Source of the DNA: Rhodocyclaceae bacterium
GTDB lineage: Bacteria > Pseudomonadota > Gammaproteobacteria > Burkholderiales > Rhodocyclaceae
NCBI GenBank assembly: GCA_030681195.1
Contig: JAUXXJ010000012.1
Location: forward strand, 1 to 64,000
DNA length: 64,000 nt
Direction of reading: 5' to 3'
Each line of letters begins with the position of its first letter. The stretch's first letter is position 1. The notes under the pieces were generated by a model, which saw only the letters and a list, made by a program, of their open reading frames with translations, had not been told where the DNA came from and ran no database searches. Shown piece after piece: positions 51,130-60,404 of the stretch. Both the position numbers and the translations under genes were made by a program.

Positions 51130-52403
51130 GGATTGGCACGTACTCGCTCTCTTGGCAACTGCTGAAGGCGGTGTTGTCGATATATTTTGCGATCACGCTG
51201 CTGGTGACGCTGGCGCAGATGGGCGTCGAATACCTGCATACGCGCAACACCATTCAGGGGGAGCTGGCCAGTGTCGAACGCACCTTCTCTCCCGCACTGG
51301 CCACCGCGCTCTGGGAACTCAACACCGAGCAACTGGAAGCACTACAGCAGGGCATTGTCGATTTGCCGGTGATTTCCACCATGCGCGTCATCGATGCCAG
51401 TGGACGTGAACTGATCAAGGAATCGGCGCCCAGTGTGCTGGGCAGACAAATCACCCACACCTTCAAGCTCTCCTATCACTTCGCCGGCGAGGATGTGCAT
51501 CTGGCCGACGTCAGCTTCGAAGCGGCGGGCGATGTCATCTTCGATCGTCTGCGCGTGGGTTATCAGATGATCCTGATCAGCGCCCTGATCAAGAGCACCG
51601 CACTGACCCTGCTTTTCCTCTGGGCCTTCCGTCGGCGCCTCGGCATTCCCCTGCAACAACTCACCGATGCGGTAACCGCCATCGACCTCGATTCTCTCGG
51701 GAACAAGCACCGCCTGGATCTCCATCAGGCAAAAGAAAATGAATTGACCAAGCTTGAGGAGGCCTTCAATCGCATGCTCAACCGACTGGAGGAAGAGCGC
51801 ATCGCCCATTACTCTGCGCTGGAGACCATGAACAAGGGCCTCGAAGCGCAAGTTGCCGAGCGTACCCGCGCCCTTGAGCAGGCCAACCAGCAGTTGGAGC
51901 AACTGGTGCGCACCGATCCGCTGACCGGTGCCGCCAATCGCCGCCACTTTGTCGAGCAGGCGCAGATCGAAATCCAGCGCGCCCGACGCGACAACACGCC
52001 CCTGTCCTTGCTGATGATCGACCTGGATCACTTCAAGCGCATCAACGATACCTGGGGACATGCGGCTGGCGATGAGGTGCTGCGCAATTTTTCCCGCATC
52101 GCCTTGGCCCCCTTGCGCGCCACCGACCTGTTCGCCCGACTCGGCGGCGAAGAATTTGCCGTGCTGCTGCCGAACACCGGGCTGGATGGTGCCGTTGAGG
52201 TTGCACTGCGCATCCTTGAGGCCACACGCCAGCAGTCCATCGACCACAGCAACGGGCAGATTCGCTACAACGCCAGCATCGGCGCAGCCGTCCTCGCGGT
52301 GCAGGAAACCAGTTACGAATCGTTGCTGAAGCGCGCCGATGCGGCCCTGTATCGCGCCAAGGAAGAAGGGCGCGATCAGGTGGTCGCCGAACAAACGGAT
52401 TAG
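51126..52403 (+). CDS. Membrane diguanylate cyclase (GGEEF)
   Basis: A 425-residue inner-membrane enzyme predicted to make cyclic di-GMP. Two transmembrane helices (about 13-33 and 150-170) flank a periplasmic sensor domain; a HAMP-like segment, a coiled coil (about 225-265) and a GGDEF domain (about 265-425) follow. The active site is GGEEF, with the product-inhibition I-site RATD exactly five residues before it. It is coupled to the upstream binding protein, which may present a ligand to the periplasmic domain. Confidence 0.92.
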   Translation: MRIGTYSLSWQLLKAVLSIYFAITLLVTLAQMGVEYLHTRNTIQGELASVERTFSPALATALWELNTEQLEALQQGIVDLPVISTMRVIDASGRELIKESAPSVLGRQITHTFKLSYHFAGEDVHLADVSFEAAGDVIFDRLRVGYQMILISALIKSTALTLLFLWAFRRRLGIPLQQLTDAVTAIDLDSLGNKHRLDLHQAKENELTKLEEAFNRMLNRLEEERIAHYSALETMNKGLEAQVAERTRALEQANQQLEQLVRTDPLTGAANRRHFVEQAQIEIQRARRDNTPLSLLMIDLDHFKRINDTWGHAAGDEVLRNFSRIALAPLRATDLFARLGGEEFAVLLPNTGLDGAVEVALRILEATRQQSIDHSNGQIRYNASIGAAVLAVQETSYESLLKRADAALYRAKEEGRDQVVAEQTD

Positions 52404-52810
52404 TCGAACAGCCGCCCGATCTCGATCTTCGGACAGCGATCCATCACCACCGCCAACCCTGCCGCCGCCGCTTTCTCCGCCGCTGCAGGGTGAATCACCC
52501 CCAATTGCAGCCAGAGCGATTTCGCGCCGATGGCAATGGCATCATCGGCAATCGGCGGCACGTCGGCTGAGTTGCGGAACACATCGACCATATCCACCGT
52601 GACCGGAATGCTTTTTAGGTCCGCGTAGCAGGGCTGGCCAAGAATTTCCTGCTGCCCCGGATTGACCGGAATCACCGTGTAGCCACGCGCCATCAGGTAG
52701 CGCGCGACGATATTGCTGGGCCGATCTTCCTTGGGCGAGAGGCCGACCATGGCGATAACCTTGTGGTTTTCCAGGATGCGGCGGATGCCTGCGTCGTCGT
52801 TAATGATCAT
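52400..52810 (-). CDS. CoA-binding domain protein
   Basis: A 136-residue single-domain Rossmann protein of the YccU/CoA-binding family (VIAMVGLSPKEDRPSN, IPVNPGQQEILG, LWLQLGV). The nucleotide loop and the WLQ motif are as in E. coli YccU, whose role is unclear. It follows gluQ with a 4-base overlap and converges on the diguanylate cyclase gene with a 4-base overlap. Confidence 0.85.
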   Translation of the reverse strand: MIINDDAGIRRILENHKVIAMVGLSPKEDRPSNIVARYLMARGYTVIPVNPGQQEILGQPCYADLKSIPVTVDMVDVFRNSADVPPIADDAIAIGAKSLWLQLGVIHPAAAEKAAAAGLAVVMDRCPKIEIGRLFD

Positions 52811-53712
52811 GGATTCTCCTCGATAGTGATCGCCGCAACGTGCGGCACCTTGTTGAGTTGCCAGTGTTCGTGTGCCCACGCCCAAAAGTCGGCGCTGGCG
52901 AGACGGCAAGGTGGATTTTGCCCAAGAAATCTCGCAGCGGCTGTCAATGCCCTGCCCGGATCGTGCGCATCCACCGGCGCGGCCAACGTTTGCTTTGACA
53001 GCTTCGCCCCGGTGGCATCGACTGCCACCGGCAGATGGGCATAGGCAGGCGTCGGATAACCCAGCAAGTGCTGCAGGTAAATCTGCCGTGCCGTCGAATG
53101 AATCAGATCGGCACCACGCACGACATGGTCGATGCCCTGATCAGCATCGTCGACCACCACCGCCAACTGATAGGCAAAGTAGCCATCAGCGCGCAGCAAC
53201 ACACAGTCCCCCACGTCGCGCGGCAAATCCTGATGCTGCCGGCCTTGCACCGCATCGTCGAAGTCGATATCACCCGACACGCGCAAGCGCCAGGCCCGTG
53301 CATTTTTTCCGGCCGGCAGGCCGTTGCGACAGGTGCCCGGATATACCGGCGCGCCGTCCGCACCGACCCGCGCACCGTCCAGTTCGCTGCGCGTACAGCC
53401 GCAGGGATAAACGGCGCCCATCGTCTTCAGTTGCTCAAGCACATCGCGATAGCGCGCGGTGCGCTGGCTTTGCACCATCACGGGCCCATCCCACTCGAAA
53501 CCGAAGGCGTCGAGGGTACGTAGGATGTCGTCGGCATGCTCGGGTTTGCAGCGCGGCTGATCGACATCCTCCATGCGCACCAGCCAGCGGCCGCCACGCG
53601 CTTTCGCTTCAAGGTAGCTGCCCAAAGCGGCCACCAGCGAGCCGAAATGCAAAGGCCCTGTTGGCGATGGGGCAAAGCGGCCGATCACGGACGCAGCGGC
53701 TAAAATGTCCAC
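52807..53712 (-). CDS. gluQ: Glutamyl-Q tRNA(Asp) synthetase
   Basis: GluQ-RS adds glutamate to queuosine in tRNA-Asp. The 301-residue product has the HIGH-like RFAPSPTGPLHFGSL (about 12-26), zinc-site cysteines (CGC...C), and KLSKQ in place of KMSKS. It lacks the anticodon-binding domain, which distinguishes it from GltX. The start is GTG at 53712. Residues RLASADF near 275 come from dispersed 24-mer copy 13. Confidence 0.95.
   Translation of the reverse strand: MDILAAASVIGRFAPSPTGPLHFGSLVAALGSYLEAKARGGRWLVRMEDVDQPRCKPEHADDILRTLDAFGFEWDGPVMVQSQRTARYRDVLEQLKTMGAVYPCGCTRSELDGARVGADGAPVYPGTCRNGLPAGKNARAWRLRVSGDIDFDDAVQGRQHQDLPRDVGDCVLLRADGYFAYQLAVVVDDADQGIDHVVRGADLIHSTARQIYLQHLLGYPTPAYAHLPVAVDATGAKLSKQTLAAPVDAHDPGRALTAAARFLGQNPPCRLASADFWAWAHEHWQLNKVPHVAAITIEENP
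52884..52907 (-). repeat. Dispersed 24-mer, copy 13 (inside gluQ)
   Basis: Exact consensus match (T at the variable position 7). Same strand as gluQ, read as CRLASADF. Confidence 0.93.
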
Positions 53713-53736
53713 TCATCCACTCCCACGGAGCGCCTC

Positions 53737-54105
53737 ATGGCCACCATCCAGCTCACCGCCGAAAACTTCAAGGACACTATCAATAGCAAAGACATCGTCA
53801 TCGTCGATTTCTGGGCGGAGTGGTGTGGCCCCTGCAAATCCTTTGCGCCGACCTTCGAGGCCGCCTCGGAGAAGCATCCCGACATCGCCTTTGCCAAGGT
53901 GGATACCGAAGCGGAACGCGATCTGGCCGGCGGCTTCAACATCCGCTCGATCCCCACGCTAATGGTTTTCCGTGAACAGATCATCCTCTACGCCGAGGCC
54001 GGCGCCCTGCCCGCTTCTGCCCTCGATCAACTGATCGAACAGGTGAAAAGCCTGGACATGAACCAGGTGCGCGCCGACATCGCCGCCGAGGAAGCGCAGG
54101 GTTAA
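53737..54105 (+). CDS. Thioredoxin family protein
   Basis: A 122-residue cytoplasmic thioredoxin-fold protein with the classical WCGPC active site (about residues 29-33), the cis-Pro region RSIPTLMVF, and an acidic C-terminal extension (SLDMNQVRADIAAEEAQG). It could be a general disulfide reductase. It is divergent from gluQ and converges on the kinase gene with a 4-base overlap. Confidence 0.93.
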   Translation: MATIQLTAENFKDTINSKDIVIVDFWAEWCGPCKSFAPTFEAASEKHPDIAFAKVDTEAERDLAGGFNIRSIPTLMVFREQIILYAEAGALPASALDQLIEQVKSLDMNQVRADIAAEEAQG

Positions 54106-55037
54106 TCCAGCTTTTCGCCAAAGGCTGCGTCAAACTGCGCGGCCAGTTCTGCGCGGCTGGGCTTGTGGTTCTGCCCGCCGCGATGAGCAATCTTGATGCT
54201 GCCCATCAGCGCCGCCAGACGGCCGGTCTTTAGCCAACTCCAGCCATTCGCGATGCCGTAGAGCAAGCCGGCGCGATAGGCATCGCCGCAGCCGGTCGGG
54301 TCGAGCAGTTCGGCCGCCGGCACCACCGGAATATCGACACGCGTGCCGTCCGCGTAAATCTGCGAGCCGTTTCCGCCAAGCGTCACAATCAGCGCTTTGA
54401 CCAGCGTTGCCAGTTCGTCGAGCGACTTGCCGGTACGCTCGGTCAGCAGCTTGGCTTCGTAGTCATTCACCGTGCAGTAGTCGGCCAGACGGATGAATTC
54501 GAGTAGCTCCTCACCATTGAACATCGGCAGGCCCTGACCTGGATCGAAGATGAAGGGAATGCCCTGTTCGTGGAACTGGCGTGCATGCTGCAGCATGCCG
54601 TCGCGGCCATCGGGGGCGACAATGCCGAGGGTCACATCGCGCGCATCGCCGATGCGATTCTCGTGCGAGAAGTTCATCGCGCCGGGGTGGAAAGCGGTGA
54701 TCTGGTTATCATCAAGGTCGGTGGTGATGAAGGCTTGGGCGGTGAAGCTGTCCGGCACCTTGCGCACATGCGTGGCATCCATGCCCAGTTGCTTGAGTCT
54801 TGCCATGTACGGATCGCAGTCATCGCCCACCGCCGCCATGATCAGCGGCTTACCGCCGAGCAGGCGCAGGTTGTAGGCGATGTTGCCAGCGCAACCGCCG
54901 TATTCGCGGCGCATGTCCGGCACTAGGAAAGCAACGTTGAGGATGTGGATCTGTTCCGGCAGGATGTGGTTCTTGAAGCGATCCTTGAAAACCATGATGG
55001 TGTCGTAGGCGAGGGAGCCGCAGATGAGCGTGTGCAT
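54102..55037 (-). CDS. PfkB-family carbohydrate or adenosine kinase
   Basis: A 311-residue ribokinase-fold kinase with the N-terminal GG pair in EYGGCAGNIAYNLRLLGG and the C-terminal DPTGCGDAYRAG motif containing the catalytic Asp. The overall sequence resembles the adenosine kinase-like PfkB group of betaproteobacteria, but substrate cannot be fixed. It is the last gene of the aroQ-accB-accC-prmA-zinc ribbon-kinase run, 13 bases from its neighbour. Confidence 0.88.
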   Translation of the reverse strand: MHTLICGSLAYDTIMVFKDRFKNHILPEQIHILNVAFLVPDMRREYGGCAGNIAYNLRLLGGKPLIMAAVGDDCDPYMARLKQLGMDATHVRKVPDSFTAQAFITTDLDDNQITAFHPGAMNFSHENRIGDARDVTLGIVAPDGRDGMLQHARQFHEQGIPFIFDPGQGLPMFNGEELLEFIRLADYCTVNDYEAKLLTERTGKSLDELATLVKALIVTLGGNGSQIYADGTRVDIPVVPAAELLDPTGCGDAYRAGLLYGIANGWSWLKTGRLAALMGSIKIAHRGGQNHKPSRAELAAQFDAAFGEKLD

Positions 55038-55050
55038 GTGGTTGATCCAG

Positions 55051-55905
55051 TCAGGGATAGAAAAGATAGAGGCGGTAGCCAACGGCCGACAGGCCGGGCG
55101 TTTCGAGCTGCAGGGAGACAGCCACTTCGTCGCGCGGCGCGAAGAAGGCTGCTGATCGACCTGATTGAGCGGCCGGCAGATAGTCGGCGGGCGTAAGCAC
55201 CTTGCGCAACATGGGCGCATCGGCGGTGTCGGTCAGCGTCAATTCGAGATGCGGATAGGCCTGCGCGAAAGGCGCGCGATTGCGCAGGTTAGCAGTGAGA
55301 TGCAGGCGTTCATTGTCGGCCGGCGCAAGATCCGAGCTTTCAATCGCCATCAATTCGGGACGATGTGGATAAGGCACGGTGCAGCCAAGCGCCTCACAGG
55401 TGGCCGTCAGCGGCGCACGCAGTTCGGGCATCAGCACGGCCAATTCGACGCGGAACTGGTAAATCAGTTGCCCGGCACCGAGCAAAAGCAGCAGGACGAT
55501 GCCGAGTGCCCATGGCCAGCGGCGGGGCGGGGCTTCTTCCTCGGGCTCATCCCAAACTTCTGGTTCGGGCTCAGGTTCAGGCTCGATTGTTTCCGGTTCG
55601 GGCTCAGGTATCGGCTCGGGCTCGGTCAGTCTCTCGGGCTTGGGAAAGGGCCAGGGATTGGGCTCTGGATCAAGCACCTGCAGAGCTTCCTCGGGGACAA
55701 CCAACGCAACAGGAACGACTTCTTCCTGTTGCTCGGGCAGCACCTCAGCCACCGGCATCGCCGCGCCAGTGGGTTCATCGCTCAAGCTATCCAGCGCGCT
55801 GAACACCAGATAACAGGCGCCGCAGCGCACCCGGCCCTGACGCGGAATCAGTTGCTCATGGGTAATGCGAAAAGCGGTCTGGCAATGAGGGCAACGGGTC
55901 AGCAT
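55051..55905 (-). CDS. Zinc-ribbon and DUF3426 membrane protein
   Basis: A 284-residue protein with an N-terminal MJ0042-type zinc ribbon (CPHC at 5-8, CGAC at about 28-31), a Pro/Glu repeat linker (EPEPEPE, about 90-120), one transmembrane helix (about 130-150), and a DUF3426 domain at the C-terminus. The family is usually encoded next to prmA in betaproteobacteria; function is unknown. The linker is encoded by a degenerate 6-base tandem repeat (about 55565-55625). Confidence 0.88.
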   Translation of the reverse strand: MLTRCPHCQTAFRITHEQLIPRQGRVRCGACYLVFSALDSLSDEPTGAAMPVAEVLPEQQEEVVPVALVVPEEALQVLDPEPNPWPFPKPERLTEPEPIPEPEPETIEPEPEPEPEVWDEPEEEAPPRRWPWALGIVLLLLLGAGQLIYQFRVELAVLMPELRAPLTATCEALGCTVPYPHRPELMAIESSDLAPADNERLHLTANLRNRAPFAQAYPHLELTLTDTADAPMLRKVLTPADYLPAAQSGRSAAFFAPRDEVAVSLQLETPGLSAVGYRLYLFYP

Positions 55906-55914
55906 GCGGCCAGT

Positions 55915-56799
55915 TTACCTGTCACCTTCGAGGCGTACCCAGCCTTCATGCACCGCACCAACCCGCAAGGGCAGGAATGGCGCATAAGCCGCGATGACCT
56001 GCTCGGCCTGCGTTTCCAGCACGCCCGACAGGGCCAGTTTGCCGCCCGGCGCCAAGCGCGAAGTCAGCAGCGGGGCCAGCAACATCAACGGATTGGTGAG
56101 GATGTTGGCGACGACGACATCAAAGCGCTGGGCCATCGGTGCGCTCGACGGCGCCAGCCTCAATACAACCTGATTGCGCGCCGCATTGTCGGCCGCAGCG
56201 GTCAGTGCCGCCGGGTCGATATCCACGCCTGCTGTCTCGCCAGCGCCGAGTTTTTTCGCGGCAATAGCGAGAATGCCGGAACCGCAACCGTAGTCGAGCA
56301 CCGAGACACCCGGCGTGATGGTCGTTTCCAGCCACTCCAGACACAGGCGCGTGGTGGGATGGCTACCGGTGCCAAAGGCGAGGCCGGGGTCGAGTTCCAG
56401 ATTGATCGCCGTGGGATCGGGCGCGACATGCCAGGAAGGCACAATCCATAGCCGGTCGGAAATGCGGATCGGATCGAACTGGGATTGGGTAAGCCGCACC
56501 CAGTCCTGCTCGGCCACATCCTCAAGACGCAGAGGCGTGTGCGGATCGAGTCCGATTTCCTGTATCGCCTGCTTGATGCGGTCGATCAGGTCGGGCACCG
56601 GTTCAAACAGGGCGATGACCCGGCTGACGTCCCAGATCGGTGTCGTCGGTGAACCAGGTTCGCCGAACTGCGGCGTTTCTAGTTCGGTGCCGGCCTGGGC
56701 ATCCTCGACGGAGACGGAGATTGCTCCCGCCGCCATCAGCGCATCCGAAAGCACTTCGGCGTGCGCGGCATCGGTTTCGAGCGCGACGGAAACCCACAT
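55915..56799 (-). CDS. prmA: Ribosomal protein L11 methyltransferase
   Basis: PrmA trimethylates ribosomal protein L11. The 294-residue product has the N-terminal substrate-recognition domain and the SAM domain with LDYGCGSGILAIAAKKLGA (about 163-181), GVDIDPAAL and VVANILTNPL. Dispersed 24-mer copy 14 encodes KLGAGETA between the SAM loop and the GVDIDP strand, one of the most conserved parts of the protein. It lies 6 bases after accC. Confidence 0.96.
   Translation of the reverse strand: MWVSVALETDAAHAEVLSDALMAAGAISVSVEDAQAGTELETPQFGEPGSPTTPIWDVSRVIALFEPVPDLIDRIKQAIQEIGLDPHTPLRLEDVAEQDWVRLTQSQFDPIRISDRLWIVPSWHVAPDPTAINLELDPGLAFGTGSHPTTRLCLEWLETTITPGVSVLDYGCGSGILAIAAKKLGAGETAGVDIDPAALTAAADNAARNQVVLRLAPSSAPMAQRFDVVVANILTNPLMLLAPLLTSRLAPGGKLALSGVLETQAEQVIAAYAPFLPLRVGAVHEGWVRLEGDR
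56231..56254 (+). repeat. Dispersed 24-mer, copy 14 (inside prmA)
   Basis: Two mismatches (T at position 3, G at position 20). Opposite to the gene, read as KLGAGETA beside the SAM-binding loop. Confidence 0.82.
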
Positions 56800-56805
56800 G
56801 GGCGG

Positions 56806-58167
56806 CTACTTGCGCGTCGCCGCCTCGCGCTCGGCGAGTTTTTCTTCGAGGTAGTGAATGCTGGTCCCCCCCTGCAGGAAGCGCTCGTCGAGCATCAGGT
56901 CCTGATGCAGGGGAATGTTTGTCTTGATGCCATCAACCATCATCTCGGACAGCGCAATGCGCATGCGACGGATCGCCTGCTCACGCGTGTCGCCGTAGGT
57001 AATGACCTTGGCGATCATCGAGTCGTAGTGACTGGGCACCGTGTAGCCCGAATAAACGTGCGAGTCGACGCGTACGCCAGGACCACCGGGCGGATGCCAA
57101 TTCGTTATTTTGCCGGGAGATGGCGTGAACTTGAAGGGGTCTTCGGCACAGATGCGGCATTCCACCGAATGACCCTTAACCTCGATGTCGCGCTGGCGGA
57201 ACCACAATTTCTCGCCGGCCGCGACGCGAATCTGCGCCTGCACAATATCGATGCCGGTGACCAGTTCGGTGACCGGATGCTCGACCTGCACGCGCGTGTT
57301 CATCTCGATGAAGTAGAACTCGCCGTTTTCGTAGAGGAACTCGAAAGTCCCGGCACCACGGTAGCCGATCTTCTTGCAGGCTTCGGCGCAGCGTTCGCCG
57401 ACGCGGGCAATGGCGCGGCGATTCACATCCGGTGCCGGTGCCTCCTCAATGACTTTTTGATGGCGGCGCTGCATGGAACAGTCGCGCTCGGACAGCCAGA
57501 CGGCGTTCTTGTAGTTGTCGGCCATGATCTGGATTTCGATATGGCGCGGGTTCTCAAGGAACTTCTCCATATAGACCACGGGGTTGCCAAACGCTGCGCC
57601 CGCTTCGCTGCGCGTCATGTTCACCGCATTGATCAACGCCGCCTCGGTATGCACCACGCGCATGCCGCGTCCGCCGCCACCGCCGGCCGCCTTGATGATC
57701 ACCGGATAACCCACGGCGCGCGCAATTTTCACGATCTCCTTGGGATCGTCCGGCAACGCGCCCTCAGAACCGGGGACGCAGGGCACCCCGGCGACCTTCA
57801 TGGCATTCTTGGCAGAGACCTTATCGCCCATCAGGCGGATCGTCTCGGCCTGCGGGCCGATGAAGACGAAGCCGGATTTTTCGACGCGCTCGGCAAAATC
57901 GGCATTCTCGGAAAGGAAGCCGTAACCAGGATGGATCGCCTCGGCATCGGTCACTTCGGCCGCCGAAATAATGGCCGGGATATTGAGATAACTCAGGGTG
58001 GATGAGGCCGGGCCGATACAGACCGACTCATCGGCCAGTTTGACGTATTTGGCTTCGGCATCGGCGGTGGAGTGCACCGCCACCGTGCGTACGCCCAGTT
58101 CGCGGCAGGCACGCAGGACTCTGAGCGCAATCTCGCCACGGTTGGCGATCAGGACTTTCCCGAACAT
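56806..58167 (-). CDS. accC: Acetyl-CoA carboxylase, biotin carboxylase subunit
   Basis: AccC carboxylates the biotin on AccB for malonyl-CoA synthesis. The 453-residue product starts [16 protein letters not shown] and has the ATP-grasp glycine loop [25 protein letters not shown] and [14 protein letters not shown]. An ATG two codons earlier (58173) is also possible. It has no biotinyl domain, unlike pccA in this window, and follows accB by 8 bases. Confidence 0.97.
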   Translation of the reverse strand: MFGKVLIANRGEIALRVLRACRELGVRTVAVHSTADAEAKYVKLADESVCIGPASSTLSYLNIPAIISAAEVTDAEAIHPGYGFLSENADFAERVEKSGFVFIGPQAETIRLMGDKVSAKNAMKVAGVPCVPGSEGALPDDPKEIVKIARAVGYPVIIKAAGGGGGRGMRVVHTEAALINAVNMTRSEAGAAFGNPVVYMEKFLENPRHIEIQIMADNYKNAVWLSERDCSMQRRHQKVIEEAPAPDVNRRAIARVGERCAEACKKIGYRGAGTFEFLYENGEFYFIEMNTRVQVEHPVTELVTGIDIVQAQIRVAAGEKLWFRQRDIEVKGHSVECRICAEDPFKFTPSPGKITNWHPPGGPGVRVDSHVYSGYTVPSHYDSMIAKVITYGDTREQAIRRMRIALSEMMVDGIKTNIPLHQDLMLDERFLQGGTSIHYLEEKLAEREAATRK

Positions 58168-58175
58168 GGCCATTT

Positions 58176-58643
<468 letters not shown>

Positions 58644-58695
58644 ACAATCTCCAATGAATGCCGATGCCTGCGTGTTGCAGGCAAGATGTTTAATT

Positions 58696-59193
58696 TTACG
58701 CGCGAATACGCGCAAGCGCCGCTTCTAGCGCGAGGGCATAACCCTGGGCGCCCAGGCCGCAGATGGTGCCCACGGCGATCTCGGAAAAATACGAGTGATG
58801 ACGAAACGCCTCACGGGCGAAGATGTTCGACAGATGCACTTCGATGAAGGGGATGCGCACCGCCGCCAGCGCATCACGCAGGGCAATGCTGGTATGGGTG
58901 TAGCCGCCAGGATTGATGATAATGAACTCAATGCCCTCGGCACCCGCCGCCTGGACACGATCAATCAGACCGCCCTCGCTGTTGCTCTGGAAACTCTCGA
59001 TCTGGATGCCGTCGGCGTGCGCCCGGGCCTCCATCATGCCGTGAATGTCGGCCAACGTGGTGTGGCCGTAAACATCCGGCTCACGCGTGCCGAGGAGGTT
59101 CAGATTGGGGCCATGCAAGACCAGAATACGCGCATCACGTCCGGCACTTGCATCACTTTTGGCAGAAGCCTTTTTGCGTTTTGGATTCGACAT
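58696..59193 (-). CDS. aroQ: Type II 3-dehydroquinate dehydratase
   Basis: AroQ dehydrates 3-dehydroquinate in the shikimate pathway. The 165-residue product has a basic N-terminal extension (about 20 residues) and then the family core [17 protein letters not shown], with catalytic Tyr in the last motif, [18 protein letters not shown] and the His in EVHLSN. It heads the aroQ-accB-accC run, a common betaproteobacterial order. Confidence 0.96.
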   Translation of the reverse strand: MSNPKRKKASAKSDASAGRDARILVLHGPNLNLLGTREPDVYGHTTLADIHGMMEARAHADGIQIESFQSNSEGGLIDRVQAAGAEGIEFIIINPGGYTHTSIALRDALAAVRIPFIEVHLSNIFAREAFRHHSYFSEIAVGTICGLGAQGYALALEAALARIRA

Positions 59194-59262
59194 AGCTGCA
59201 AGTTTGCCGCAAATAGGGTCAAGTTGTCCAGTTCTGAGAGGAAAGGACTAGGGGATGGCGGG

Positions 59263-60399
59263 CTACACAATATCCAGATGTTGTATCCCGCCAGAGAGAT
59301 CCTTGTCGGCGGTTTCCTTGCCATGCAGTTTGATCATCAGGCGCACTTCGTTCATCGAGTCGGCGAAACGCAACGCGTCCTCGTAGCTGATCTTGCCGGC
59401 CTCGTAAAGGTCGAATAGCGCCTGGTCGAAGGTCTGCATACCCAGTTCGCGCGACTTCTTCATGATCTCCTTGATGCCATGCACCTCGCCCTTGCCGATC
59501 AGGTCGGAAATCAGCGGTGAATTCAGCAGGATCTCGATGGCGGCAGCGCGCCCCTTGCCTTCCTTGAGCGGAATCAGGCGCTGCGAGACGACGGCCTTGA
59601 GGTTCAGCGACAAGTCCATCAGCAACTGCGGGCGGCGCTCCTCGGGGAAGAAGTTAATGATGCGGTCCATCGCCTGGTTGGAGTTGTTGGCGTGCAGCGT
59701 ACCCAAGGCCAAGTGGCCGGTTTCCGCAAAAGCGATGGCATGCTCCATGACTTCCCGATCGCGAATCTCGCCGATCAGAATGACATCCGGCGCCTGACGC
59801 AGGGTGTTCTTCAGCGCCGCTTCCCACGACTCGGTATCGACGCCGACTTCGCGCTGGGTGATGACGCAGTTCTTGTGGTCATGCACGTACTCGACCGGGT
59901 CTTCGATAGTGATGATGTGGCCGTAGCTGTTCTCGTTGCGGTAGCCGATCATCGCCGCCATCGAGGTCGACTTGCCGGAGCCGGTGCCACCGACGAAGAG
60001 GACGAGACCGCGCTTGGTCATCACCACATCCTTGAGCACCGGCGGCAGACCGAGGTCCTCGAACTTCGGGATGGTGGTCGTGATGGTGCGCAGGATCAGG
60101 CCGGTACGGCTTTGTTGCACAAAGGCATTGACGCGGAAGCGACCGATGCCGGCGGGGCTGATGGCGAAGTTGCATTCCTTGGTCGCCTCGAATTCGGCCG
60201 CCTGCTTGTCGTTCATTACGGCGCGGGCGAGTTCGATGGTGTGCTGCGCGGTCAGCGGCTGCGCGGTGACCGGTGTCATCTTGCCGTCCACCTTCATCGC
60301 CGGCGGAAAACCGGCGGTGATGAAGAGGTCTGATCCCTTTTTCTGGATCATCATCGACAGCAACTGGTGCATGAACTTCAGTGCTTCATCTCTTTCCAT
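59263..60399 (-). CDS. pilU: Type IV pilus retraction ATPase PilU
   Basis: PilU is the PilT-dependent accessory retraction ATPase. The 378-residue hexameric ATPase has Walker A GGTGSGKST (about 130-138), the Asp box ITIEDPVE, Walker B VILIGEIRD and the His box HLALGTLHANN. Its C-terminus is longer than that of PilT, as expected for PilU. The ATG at 60399 gives MERDEALKF. It is 5 bases after pilT and surely co-transcribed. Confidence 0.96.
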   Translation of the reverse strand: MERDEALKFMHQLLSMMIQKKGSDLFITAGFPPAMKVDGKMTPVTAQPLTAQHTIELARAVMNDKQAAEFEATKECNFAISPAGIGRFRVNAFVQQSRTGLILRTITTTIPKFEDLGLPPVLKDVVMTKRGLVLFVGGTGSGKSTSMAAMIGYRNENSYGHIITIEDPVEYVHDHKNCVITQREVGVDTESWEAALKNTLRQAPDVILIGEIRDREVMEHAIAFAETGHLALGTLHANNSNQAMDRIINFFPEERRPQLLMDLSLNLKAVVSQRLIPLKEGKGRAAAIEILLNSPLISDLIGKGEVHGIKEIMKKSRELGMQTFDQALFDLYEAGKISYEDALRFADSMNEVRLMIKLHGKETADKDLSGGIQHLDIV

Positions 60400-60404
60400 G
60401 GTGC

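Noticed and set aside
55565..55625. Six-base tandem repeat as a contingency locus
   Set aside because: It is a degenerate Pro-Glu linker in a membrane protein. The units vary, and slippage would keep the frame.
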